A stretch of DNA of 64,000 bases from BPIH01 sp042408535. GTDB taxonomy: Bacteria; Chloroflexota; Limnocylindria; Limnocylindrales; CSP1-4. This document shows, in pieces, positions 55,350-63,209 of this stretch (the stretch's first letter is position 1; every line of letters starts with the position of its first letter). Location: positions 1 through 64,000 of the forward strand of contig JBHORA010000007.1 of NCBI GenBank assembly GCA_042408535.1. Direction: 5' to 3'. The notes under the pieces are model-generated. The model did not search any database and was not told where the DNA came from. It saw only the letters and a program-made list of their open reading frames with translations. The translations under genes and the position numbers were made by a program.

Positions 55350-56663
55350 TCAGCCCCTCCGTTGCGGCGATCCGCAGCGTCGGCAGAAGCGGGCCGTTGC
55401 CGACAGGGGCAGCCCGCAGGAGATGCAGGCCTGGACGCCGCCGGCCCGTCGACCGAGGAGGTCCCGGGAGGACTCGGCCCAGACTGCTTCTGCGGCGAGG
55501 GCGTGGCCTGGGGCCGGGGTCGCGAGGTGCTCCGGCGGCCAGCTCGGGGCAGGTGGCGCCGATGGTGGCGGTGCCGGCCAGACGGGCTGTTCGGCGGCGT
55601 CGGTCGGGGTGGAGCGGGCAGGGGATGGGGGAGCCGACGGAGCAACCAGCTCGGTCCGAGGGGTCGTGGTCGCGGGCGAGGGCGGGGCGGGAAACTCGGC
55701 GGCCGACTCGGCCAGTGGCTCCGCGGCAGCTGGCTCGGCCAGTGGCTCCGCGGCAGCTGGTTCCGCAGTGGTCGCCCGCATGCCCGATGGCTCGAGGATC
55801 GGGCTGCGTGCTTCGCCGTCGACTGCCGCAGGCGCCTCGAGCTCTCGCGGCACCGCGGGCGGCTCGGGCACCGCGGGCGGCTCGGGCACCGCGGGCGGCT
55901 CGGGAACCGCGGCGCCGAGGCTGGCTGCTGCAGTCGGCTCGGCAACCCGTGTGGCCCGCCCCGGCCGGAAACGGCCGAGGAGATCGCTCGTCCGCCCGGC
56001 GGCCCGCTCGGCGGCCGCGGCGGCCCGATCGGTCGGTGCGGCCGGTGAGGTCGGCTCTACCGCTGCCCGGCTTGCTCCGACGTCCGCTCCCAGGCCCGCT
56101 GCCGGGCTTGGGCCGAGGATCGGCTCGGCCGGTCGGGCGGCGGCTAGCGTCGCGGACGCTTCCTCCGTCGCAGCGAAGGCGGGAGCTGGGCCTTCGCCCC
56201 CGACGTCATCGGTTGCCGGCGCGGGCTCGAGGTCGCGAGCCGGCCACACCGTTCCGGCCGCGTCGTCGGCCGGGTCGGGAAGCGCTCGAAGCGGCTCGAC
56301 GGCGGTCGACAGGTTGGGGAAGGGGGCTGGCAGGGGTTCGCGACGCAGCTCGGGTGCGCAGGTGAGGCAGCGACCCTCGGCCTCGTTCCAGCAGTTCGCG
56401 CAGGTGTACTGGCGGCAGGAGAGGCAAAAGTTGAAGATCCGGTGGAAGGCCTCGAGCTGCTGGGCCGAGATCGCCCGCTCCTCGTCGCTTCGGGCGTCGG
56501 CGAAGGCCTCTTCGAGGGTCGTGTCGTCGGACAGGACGTAGTTCCGGAGCCCCCGGGCGATGACCTTGAGCCGGCTCAGCCGGCTTCGGGTCGGCGCGGC
56601 GGCCTGGAAGGTGTACCGGGTCCCGCAGCGTTCACAGAAGGATTCGGTCAGGATTTCGGGCAT
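55350..56663 (-). CDS. Low-complexity protein with N- and C-terminal zinc ribbons
   Basis: 437 residues. The N-terminal part holds a zinc ribbon pair (CERCGTRYTF, CLSCRQYTCANCWNEAEGRC) with a helical insert; residues about 120-390 are Ala/Pro/Glu-rich and disordered, with PEPPAV repeats; the C-terminus is a second zinc ribbon (CISCGLPL...FCRRCGS). Looks like a scaffold or nucleic-acid-binding protein. ATG 56663; a -10-like TATACT lies upstream at 56721-56716. Function unknown. Confidence 0.7.
   Translation of the reverse strand: MPEILTESFCERCGTRYTFQAAAPTRSRLSRLKVIARGLRNYVLSDDTTLEEAFADARSDEERAISAQQLEAFHRIFNFCLSCRQYTCANCWNEAEGRCLTCAPELRREPLPAPFPNLSTAVEPLRALPDPADDAAGTVWPARDLEPAPATDDVGGEGPAPAFAATEEASATLAAARPAEPILGPSPAAGLGADVGASRAAVEPTSPAAPTDRAAAAAERAAGRTSDLLGRFRPGRATRVAEPTAAASLGAAVPEPPAVPEPPAVPEPPAVPRELEAPAAVDGEARSPILEPSGMRATTAEPAAAEPLAEPAAAEPLAESAAEFPAPPSPATTTPRTELVAPSAPPSPARSTPTDAAEQPVWPAPPPSAPPAPSWPPEHLATPAPGHALAAEAVWAESSRDLLGRRAGGVQACISCGLPLSATARFCRRCGSPQRRG
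55851..55904. repeat. Three 18-bp in-frame repeats (PEPPAV)
   Basis: Three perfect copies of an 18-base unit in the disordered middle of the zinc-ribbon protein gene. A separate near-perfect duplication of about 30 bases lies at 55709-55764. Confidence 0.85.
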
Positions 56664-57232
56664 CGGCCCCCCGGGCAGAAGTAGCTGGGACCGGGTGGCT
56701 CCGGTCGGGAGCGAGAGTATACTCCGCCTCCTCGGCGCCCCCCGGGGCGGCCGTCCTGGATTCCGCACCCCCGTTCGGCCCTCGACGGTCCTGCGGCCGG
56801 GACGGGGGAGCGGGGCCGGGGCGGATGGGCACCATGGCGGGGCCGGCATGGACGGGGGCTGCCGGCTGGCTCCACTCGATCGGTTCCCCGGGAGGGTCGC
56901 TCCTCCTGCCATCCTGCCGTTCGCCCGCTCGTGCGTCCCATGCACGTCCTGGAGGCCGCCCCGGCCGGCCCGCGGCTCGGCCTGTCCGATCGTGTGAGTT
57001 GGGTGCACGGATGTGATGACCCGCGGCGGTGGAGGGTCAAACGGCTGTCGAAGGTCGCCGGAAGCGTGAGTGGGCGGACCGCTTCGAGCCCGGCCTCCGC
57101 GTCCGACGGCAACGATGTGTGCCACGGTCACGCCGCCATCGGGAGTGACCGGCAGGACCGGGCGCCGATCGAGGGAGGGGCCCGGGGCCGGGATCGGCCG
57201 GGGACCCCGTCTGCTAGACTCGCCGGCCGACG
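56664..57232. other. Divergent intergenic region, 569 bases
   Basis: Between the minus-strand zinc-ribbon gene and fhaA. It holds TATACT (56721-56716, minus strand) as a possible -10 for the former and the extended -10 TGCTAGACT (57212-57220) for the latter. The middle 450 bases show no gene with believable coding character on either strand, no tandem repeat and no tRNA. Confidence 0.45.
57215..57220 (+). promoter_or_regulatory. Extended -10 element before fhaA
   Basis: TGCTAGACT ends 12 bases before ATG 57233 with no ribosome binding site between, so the transcript would have a leader of only a few bases. Confidence 0.45.
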
Positions 57233-58192
57233 ATGCGCCTTCTCGCCGCCGTCGAGCGCTTCCTGGAGCGAGCCTTCGAGCGGTCATCTTTTCGACTCTT
57301 TCGGGCACCGCTCCAGCCGATCCAGCTCGAACGACGGCTCCTCCACGCCCTCGAGCTGGGCCGTATCTCCGGGCCCGACGGCCCGACCGCGCCCGACCGG
57401 TACCGGGTCGCCGTCCATCCAAGCGATCTCGTCGGCCTCGGCACGAGCCCCGCCGACGTTGCGGCTGCCCTCGCCGACGCCGCCCTCGCCTTCGCTCGGC
57501 GGCGTGGCTATCGGGTCGCCGCTCGACCCCAGATCGAGCTCGTGGTTTCGGACCGGGTGGCGGCCGGTGACGTCCGGGTCGACGTCGCCTTCAGCCGAGG
57601 AGCCGACGCGTCCGGAGCGGCCGGGGACGCGCCCGCTGCGCGGCGATCCGGTGCCCCCGCAGCCGAGGCGACCGGCGTCCTGTCCCGTCGGCCTGCGGCG
57701 GCGCCCGGAATTCGGCTCGTCGTCACGTCGGCCGACGGTCGTCGTTGGATCGTGCCTTTCGACGGCCGGCCAGTGACGGTCGGCCGGGCGCCCGACAACG
57801 TCATCCGCATCGCTGACCGGCGGGTGAGCCGTCACCACGCCCGGATCGTGGCCAGGGAGGGCGCCCTCGTCCTCGTCGACCTCGGGAGCACGAACGGGAC
57901 CTGGGTCGATGGCCTCCGGATCTCCGAGCTCGCCCTCGGGGTGGGGGACCGGATCGAGATCGGGGCCGGTGCCGCCGAGCTGCGGGTAGAAGCGGAACCC
58001 GGTCCTGGGACGGCAGCGGCAGAAGCGCCGGGGCCCGGCGAGCTGCCCGAGGTGGTGGCGCCGCGAGGGCCCCGCCGCGAGCCGCACCGCGAGCCGCACC
58101 GCGAGCCGCACCTCGAGCCGCACCGCGGCCCGAACCTCCGGCCGAACGAGGCCACGAGGATGGGCGCGACGGAGCGCGAACGCGGCCGTTGA
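57233..58192 (+). CDS. fhaA: FhaA-like protein (DUF3662 + FHA domain)
   Basis: 319 residues. N-terminal DUF3662 domain (LERAFERSSFRLFRAPLQPI ... LERRLLHALELGR), a linker, and an FHA phosphothreonine-binding domain (VGRAPDNVIRIADRRVSRHHARI ... LGSTNGTWVDG, about residues 165-245). The tail has EPHR repeats. In mycobacteria FhaA binds phosphorylated MviN and regulates peptidoglycan synthesis. It heads the fhaA-fhaB-rodA-pbpA cluster. Confidence 0.85.
   Translation: MRLLAAVERFLERAFERSSFRLFRAPLQPIQLERRLLHALELGRISGPDGPTAPDRYRVAVHPSDLVGLGTSPADVAAALADAALAFARRRGYRVAARPQIELVVSDRVAAGDVRVDVAFSRGADASGAAGDAPAARRSGAPAAEATGVLSRRPAAAPGIRLVVTSADGRRWIVPFDGRPVTVGRAPDNVIRIADRRVSRHHARIVAREGALVLVDLGSTNGTWVDGLRISELALGVGDRIEIGAGAAELRVEAEPGPGTAAAEAPGPGELPEVVAPRGPRREPHREPHREPHLEPHRGPNLRPNEATRMGATERERGR
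58075..58124. repeat. 12-bp in-frame repeat at the fhaA 3' end
   Basis: Four copies of CGCGAGCCGCAC-like units encode REPH repeats at the C-terminus of FhaA; the last copies are slightly diverged. Confidence 0.8.
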
Positions 58193-58194
58193 CG

Positions 58195-58632
58195 ATGGAT
58201 CCCGCCCTCGCCGCTCTCTGGCTCATCCGCCTCGCGTTCCTCGGCCTCCTCTACCTCTTCCTCGCCGCCGTTGCCCGGATTCTCGTCCGTGATCTCCGGA
58301 CGGCGGCCCGAGCGACACCGACCGAGCTCGGGCGCCTCGTCGTCATCGAGGCCCCCGACGGCGAGCCGCCCCCCGGGACGCGCCTTCCACTCGGAGCGGT
58401 GACGACGATCGGACGCGACGTGAACAACGCCGTCGTCCTCGACGACCTCTTCGTCTCCGCGAGCCACGCCGTCCTCAGCTACCGGGGTCGGACCTGGTAC
58501 GTCGAAGACCTCGGCAGCACAAACGGGACGTACGTCAACGGGCTTCCGATCGACGGACCGACCCCGATGGGGTTCGGAGACGAGCTCCAGGTGGGACGGG
58601 TCCGACTCAGGCTCGAGCGGGGTGGGCCGTGA
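58195..58632 (+). CDS. fhaB: FhaB/FipA-like FHA-domain membrane protein
   Basis: 145 residues: one membrane helix (ALWLIRLAFLGLLYLFLAAVARILV), then an FHA domain (GRDVNNAVVLDDLFVSASHAVL ... DLGSTNGTYVNG). Matches FhaB of actinobacteria, which is phosphorylated by PknB-type kinases. ATG 58195; a TTG at 58189 overlapping the fhaA stop is a possible alternative. Confidence 0.85.
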   Translation: MDPALAALWLIRLAFLGLLYLFLAAVARILVRDLRTAARATPTELGRLVVIEAPDGEPPPGTRLPLGAVTTIGRDVNNAVVLDDLFVSASHAVLSYRGRTWYVEDLGSTNGTYVNGLPIDGPTPMGFGDELQVGRVRLRLERGGP

Positions 58633-58693
58633 CCGCTGGCGCGGGGCGGCGCCCGGCCCCAGTTCCGAGCCGCCACGGGCCGAGGGTATCCCC

Positions 58694-60112
58694 GTGACCT
58701 CCACCCATGCGCCCACCGGACTGCCCCTCGAGCCCCGCTTCTGGCCGCGGCTCCGGCGCCGCGAGCTCGCCCTTCTCGTCCTCGTCTCCGCCGCCCTCCT
58801 CGCCGGCTGGCTGTCCCTCGATCTCGGGCGGCGCCTCGCCACCGGAGCGGAGGGGTCGGGCCTCGGCGTGGGACAGGCGGCCGGACCCGAGCGGCTCCTC
58901 GTCTACCTCGGTGGCCTCTTCGCCGCCCACCTCGTCATCACCGTGTCTGGTCGGGCCACCGACGAGATCCTCCTGCCCACCGCCGGGCTCCTCGGTGGGA
59001 TCGGGCTCCTCGTCATGGAGCGTCTTCCCCAGACCCTCGCCGGATCCCTCGGCGGGCTCGCCCAGACCCAGCTCGTCTGGCTGCTCCTGGCCCTGGCGGT
59101 CCTCACCGGCCTCGCCACCGCCGTCCGATCCGACGCCTGGCTCCGCCTCTACAAGTACACCTGGGCGGCGGCCGGGATCGGCCTCCTCCTCCTGACCTTC
59201 CTCTTCGGCGTCGAGACGAACGGGGCGCGACTGACCCTCCAGATCGGTCCCGTCGGCGGGCAACCCTCGGAGCTCCTCAAGGTCGTCCTCGTCGTCTTCC
59301 TGGCCGGCTACCTCGCTGAGTATCGGCCCCTCCTCGTCGCCGGAGTTTGGCGGGTCGGTTTCCTCCGCCTGCCGCCCCTGCCGTACCTCGCCCCGATGGT
59401 CGCCCTCTGGTCCATCGCCCTCGCCATCGTCGTCGTCCAGCGCGACCTCGGCACGGCTCTCCTCTACTTCCTCACCTTCCTGCTCCTCCTCTACCTGGCG
59501 ACCGGGCGCCTCGACTACGTCGTCGTCGGGCTCTTCCTCTTCCTCGTCGGGGCAGCCGCCGCCGCCCGGATCTTCCCCCACGTCGCCGCCCGGATCGAGA
59601 TCTGGCTCGATCCCTTCGCCGATCCGAGCGGCGCCGGCTATCAGGTCGTCCAGGCCCTCTACGCCTTCGGTCGCGGTGGCATCCTCGGGACCGGGCTTGG
59701 AGCTGGCCTGCCCTCGCTCGGCAGCCGGCCACCGATCCCGGCGGTCCACACGGATTTCCCGCTGGCGGCGATCGGCGAGGAGCTCGGCCTCGTCGGTGTC
59801 CTGGCCGTCCTCGCCTGCTACCTCGTCATCGTCGAGCGGGGCCTGCGGATCGCCGTGACCGCGGCCGACGAGTTCCGGGCCCTCCTCACTGCCGGCCTCG
59901 CCCTCGTCGTCGCCGTCCAGGCCTTCGTCATCGCGGCCGGGAACCTGAAACTCATCCCCTTGACCGGAATCACCCTCCCCTTCGTCAGCTACGGCGGCTC
60001 GTCGCTCCTCGCCAACGGGGCGATCGTCGGGCTCCTCCTCGCCTTCTCCGAGCGAGGTCCGGCACCGCGGGAGCAACGGGCTCGGCCTCGGCCGCCGGGC
60101 GGAGCCGGATGA
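58694..60112 (+). CDS. rodA: SEDS-family peptidoglycan polymerase (RodA/FtsW)
   Basis: 472-residue glycosyltransferase of the SEDS family that polymerises lipid II with a cognate PBP. About 11-12 membrane helices; conserved segments VQRDLGTALLYFLTFLLLLY, GAGYQVVQALYAFGRGG, HTDFPLAAIGEELGLVG, LTGITLPFVSYGGSSLLANG. GTG 58694 is used because GAGGG precedes it and the N-terminal cytoplasmic segment begins there; GTG 58622 is also open. The PBP gene next door makes RodA-type more likely than FtsW. Confidence 0.88.
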   Translation: MTSTHAPTGLPLEPRFWPRLRRRELALLVLVSAALLAGWLSLDLGRRLATGAEGSGLGVGQAAGPERLLVYLGGLFAAHLVITVSGRATDEILLPTAGLLGGIGLLVMERLPQTLAGSLGGLAQTQLVWLLLALAVLTGLATAVRSDAWLRLYKYTWAAAGIGLLLLTFLFGVETNGARLTLQIGPVGGQPSELLKVVLVVFLAGYLAEYRPLLVAGVWRVGFLRLPPLPYLAPMVALWSIALAIVVVQRDLGTALLYFLTFLLLLYLATGRLDYVVVGLFLFLVGAAAAARIFPHVAARIEIWLDPFADPSGAGYQVVQALYAFGRGGILGTGLGAGLPSLGSRPPIPAVHTDFPLAAIGEELGLVGVLAVLACYLVIVERGLRIAVTAADEFRALLTAGLALVVAVQAFVIAAGNLKLIPLTGITLPFVSYGGSSLLANGAIVGLLLAFSERGPAPREQRARPRPPGGAG

Positions 60113-60124
60113 GGCGATGAGGCG

Positions 60125-61612
60125 ATGAAGCCGTCGCCGGAGCCGCCCGACTCCCGGACAACGATCGTTCGGGTCGCCGTCGCCGTCAGCGTGGCCTTCG
60201 GCCTCGTCGCCGCTGGCGCTGGCTACTGGCAGGTCGTCGAGGCTCCGAGCCTGAGCCGGGCTCCCGACAACCCGGCCGTCATCGTCGCCGCCCGGGACGC
60301 CATTCGGGGTCGCATCTTCGATCGGGGCGGCACCCCGCTCGCCTGGACGGAGCGCGACAACTCCGGACGCCCCTACCGGGTCTATGTCGGAGCGGCCGTC
60401 AGCCACCCGATCGGCTACGCCTCGAGCCGCTTCGGGAGCGCCGAGCTCGAGCGGGCCTACGAAGCGGAGCTCGTCGGGGCCGTCTCGGACGATCCGCTGG
60501 CGGACGCCTTCGCCAAGTTTCGACGGACGAGTCCGGCCCCCGTCGACCTCGTGACGACCCTCTCCCTCCCGCTCCAGGAAGCCGCCGTCCGGGCCTTGGG
60601 CCGCGATCGAGGGGCCGTCGTCATCCTCGACCCCCGGACTGGGGACGTCCTCGCCCTCGCCTCGACGCCGACGTACGACGCCTCGGCCATCACCGACCCC
60701 GCCACCGCGTCGGCGACCTTCGACCGCCTCCGGAACGATCCAGCGCAGCCCCTCTTTCCCCGGGCGACCCTCGGCCGCTACACCCCTGGCAGCGTCTTCA
60801 AGATCGTGACCGCCATCGCCGGGTTCGGAGCCGGCGTCCTCGACCGGTCGACGACCTTCACCGAGCTCCCGGCCGGGATCCGAGACGGCCTCCCTGTCGA
60901 CGGCTTCCGGATCCGCGAGCACCCGGGCGTCCCGACCGAAGCCCTCGACTTCGCCGCCGCGATCGAAGTCTCGTCGAACGTCTACTTCGCCCTCGTCGGC
61001 CTCCGCCTCGGGGGCGACCGGCTCCTCGAGTGGGCGCGCCGGCTCGGCTTCGGGGCGCCCCTTCCCTTCGACCTCCCGACGGCGGCCTCGGAGGTGACCG
61101 GTGGATCGGGGCCGAACGGAGGTTTTCGCGATGCCGTCGAGCTCGCGAGCGCTGCTTACGGCCAAGGCGAGACCTTCGTCACGCCGCTCCAGATGGCCCT
61201 CGTCGCCGCCTGCATCGCGAACGAGGGTCGCCTCGTCGCGCCGCGGCTCGTCCTGGCTCGGATGACGGCGGACGGGCGGCGGGTCGAGACGCCCGTCCGT
61301 GACCTCGGCCGGGTCATCGCTCCCGAGGCAGCCGAAGCGATCGGGGAGGCGATGGTGCGGGCCGTGAACGGCCGCCTCGGGCGGGCCTTCACTCGCGGTG
61401 CCCAGGTCGAGGGCGTCACCGTGGCTGGGAAATCGGGGACGGCGGAGCTCGACGAGGGGGCACCCCACTCGTGGTTCATCGGCTTCCTCCCAGCCGACGC
61501 GCCCGAGGTCGCCATCGCCGTCGTCGTCGAGCGGGGCGGAGGAGGGGCCGAGCGGGCGGCCCCGATCGCCGGTACGCTCTTCCGAACCTACCTGGAGCTG
61601 CGGGGGCGATGA
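60125..61612 (+). CDS. pbpA: Class B penicillin-binding protein (PbpA-like transpeptidase)
   Basis: 495 residues with one N-terminal membrane anchor (VAVAVSVAFGLVAAGAGY), a dimerisation part (RDAIRGRIFDRGGTPLA) and a transpeptidase domain. Motifs: SxxK in TPGSVFKIV, SxN in VSSNVYFA, KSGT in AGKSGTAEL, so it should be active and beta-lactam sensitive. No PASTA domain. Works with the RodA-like polymerase. Two GATGAGGC direct repeats stand between the genes. Confidence 0.9.
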   Translation: MKPSPEPPDSRTTIVRVAVAVSVAFGLVAAGAGYWQVVEAPSLSRAPDNPAVIVAARDAIRGRIFDRGGTPLAWTERDNSGRPYRVYVGAAVSHPIGYASSRFGSAELERAYEAELVGAVSDDPLADAFAKFRRTSPAPVDLVTTLSLPLQEAAVRALGRDRGAVVILDPRTGDVLALASTPTYDASAITDPATASATFDRLRNDPAQPLFPRATLGRYTPGSVFKIVTAIAGFGAGVLDRSTTFTELPAGIRDGLPVDGFRIREHPGVPTEALDFAAAIEVSSNVYFALVGLRLGGDRLLEWARRLGFGAPLPFDLPTAASEVTGGSGPNGGFRDAVELASAAYGQGETFVTPLQMALVAACIANEGRLVAPRLVLARMTADGRRVETPVRDLGRVIAPEAAEAIGEAMVRAVNGRLGRAFTRGAQVEGVTVAGKSGTAELDEGAPHSWFIGFLPADAPEVAIAVVVERGGGGAERAAPIAGTLFRTYLELRGR

Positions 61613-61974
61613 CGAGCGGTTTCGAGACGGAGGGCGGGGGCGATCGGGTCGACGGAGCGCCGGTCGAGGGGATCCACCGCGACCCGGCCGAGCGGGGGCG
61701 TGGCGACCGAGGACGGCCGATGGCGCACCCCCGCGGGACGGCTGCGGGCTTCGGGCGTCGGCCCCGAGCTGACGAGCGCCGCCACGGAGCTGACGAGCGC
61801 CGGCCGCTCCTCGAGCGGATCGGGATGGCGGCCATCGCGGCCGTCCTCGGGCTGCTCTTCGCCGCCGTCGCCGTCGCCGCCTACGTTGGCGGTGAGCTCT
61901 TCCTCGCCGTGATGGCCGGCATCGGCAGCCTCATGACCCTCTGGGTCGGAGCCCTCACCCTCGTTCGCGGCTGA
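61609..61974 (+). CDS. Small membrane protein, hypothetical
   Basis: 121 residues: a long basic, Gly/Arg-rich N-terminal part and two membrane helices at the end (MAAIAAVLGLLFAAVAVAAYVGG, FLAVMAGIGSLMTLWVGAL). ATG 61609 overlaps the pbpA stop (ATGA), so it belongs to the cell-wall operon. In actinobacteria a PknA/PknB kinase gene would be at this place. Confidence 0.6.
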   Translation: MTSGFETEGGGDRVDGAPVEGIHRDPAERGRGDRGRPMAHPRGTAAGFGRRPRADERRHGADERRPLLERIGMAAIAAVLGLLFAAVAVAAYVGGELFLAVMAGIGSLMTLWVGALTLVRG

Positions 61975-62110
61975 GGCAGGGGCCGTCGCTGACCGGGGAG
62001 CGCCGGCCCGGGGATCCGTTGGTCGGGGATTCGCCTGTCAGGCCAGCCGCGGGCTCACCCGGGGATCCGGTGGGGCCCGGGGACCGGGCGCTGGCGAGCT
62101 GCGGGGCACC

Positions 62111-62218
62111 GCCGGGGAGGTCAGCGCCGCCGGGGAGGTCAGCGCCGCCGGGGAGGTCAGCGCCGCCGGGGAGGTCAGCGCCGCCGGGGAGGTCAGCGCC
62201 GCCGGGGAGGTCAGCGCC
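62111..62218. repeat. 18-bp minisatellite, six perfect copies
   Basis: GCCGGGGAGGTCAGCGCC is repeated six times without a mismatch. The TCA within the last plus-strand copy (62211-62213) is the stop codon of the HAD gene on the minus strand. Perfect identity suggests a young, still variable array. Confidence 0.95.
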
Positions 62219-63068
62219 GCCGGCCACCCGAGCCGCCGGGACCGGTGGGTCCGCCGCCGTCGAGGACGTCGAGGAGCTCGGCGAGGGCGGCGATGTGGCG
62301 GTGCCCCCGGTCGGGGCAGCGGTCGAGGGGATCGAGGTGGACCGCGGCCAGACCGGCAGCGAGGGCACCGGCGACGTCGGCCCAGGCGGAGTCGCCGACG
62401 TGGACGACCGCCCGCGCCGGCAGGTCGAGGACGGCGAGGGCGTGGCCGAAGACCATCGGATCGGGCTTGGCCACGCCGACGTGGGTCGAGTCGACGACCG
62501 GCGGGCCGGTCCGGGACCCCAGGGTCGGACGCGAGGTTGGCCCCCGACGCTCGGTCGCGGCGACCGGAACCGGGTCCCGCCAGAGCCCTGCCCGGGCGAG
62601 GAGGGCGGCAGCGTCGCCGTGCTCGGTATTCGAGACGACAACGATGGGCAGCTGGCGGGCGGCGAGGAGGCGAACGACGACCCTCGCACCCGGGGCGGGG
62701 CTCGACCAGAGGCCGGGTTCGGCGAAGACCTCACCGAGGGCGGCAACGGCTGCCGCGAGCGCGGCACCGCTGAAGCCAAGGGCCGCCGCATACGCTGCTC
62801 GGTTGCGGGCGCTCCGGGTGACCACCGAGGCGCTCGGGCGATCGAAGGCGAGCATGCCCGCATAGTGGGCCGTCGCGAGTCGGTCATCGGCGAGGAGGGC
62901 GGCGACCGTTCGGTCGCGGCGGCGAATAGCGACCTGGCCGACCGAGCGGGCGAGGACGGGCGCGAGAGCGGCTCGGACGCGAGCGGGGTCGGGCAAAAGG
63001 AGGACGCCTCCGGCGTCAAGGGAGACGGCCCGGCGGGCTCGCGATCGGGGACTCGCGGTTCCGGTCAC
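62211..63068 (-). CDS. HAD-superfamily hydrolase
   Basis: 285 residues. HAD motifs: SLDAGGVLLLPD (nucleophile Asp; the usual second Asp is Gly, as in many DxGGV members), VVVSNTEHG (motif II), GVAKPDPMVF (Lys) and VHVGDSAWADV (metal Asp). A helical cap lies at residues 30-120. The absence of the second Asp suggests dehalogenase-type or a modified phosphatase chemistry; substrate unknown. GTG 63068 has no clear ribosome binding site. The C-terminus (GGGPTGPGGSGGRRR) ends in the minisatellite. Confidence 0.78.
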   Translation of the reverse strand: MTGTASPRSRARRAVSLDAGGVLLLPDPARVRAALAPVLARSVGQVAIRRRDRTVAALLADDRLATAHYAGMLAFDRPSASVVTRSARNRAAYAAALGFSGAALAAAVAALGEVFAEPGLWSSPAPGARVVVRLLAARQLPIVVVSNTEHGDAAALLARAGLWRDPVPVAATERRGPTSRPTLGSRTGPPVVDSTHVGVAKPDPMVFGHALAVLDLPARAVVHVGDSAWADVAGALAAGLAAVHLDPLDRCPDRGHRHIAALAELLDVLDGGGPTGPGGSGGRRR

Positions 63069-63209
63069 GGCGCTATCGTCGCCCGAATCGGAGCCAGCCG
63101 CGGCATCGGGAACCAGAATCCGGCCTCGGGCGTACCATGAAACGCCGCCGCCGGTCGGCGCCGGACGTCGCCCCGCCGGACGCGGGTTGTCGGAAGCGCG
63201 AGGGGAGCC

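Noticed and set aside
62111..62218. Possible CRISPR or attachment site
   Set aside because: Six contiguous 18-bp copies with no spacers and no integrase or cas gene nearby.
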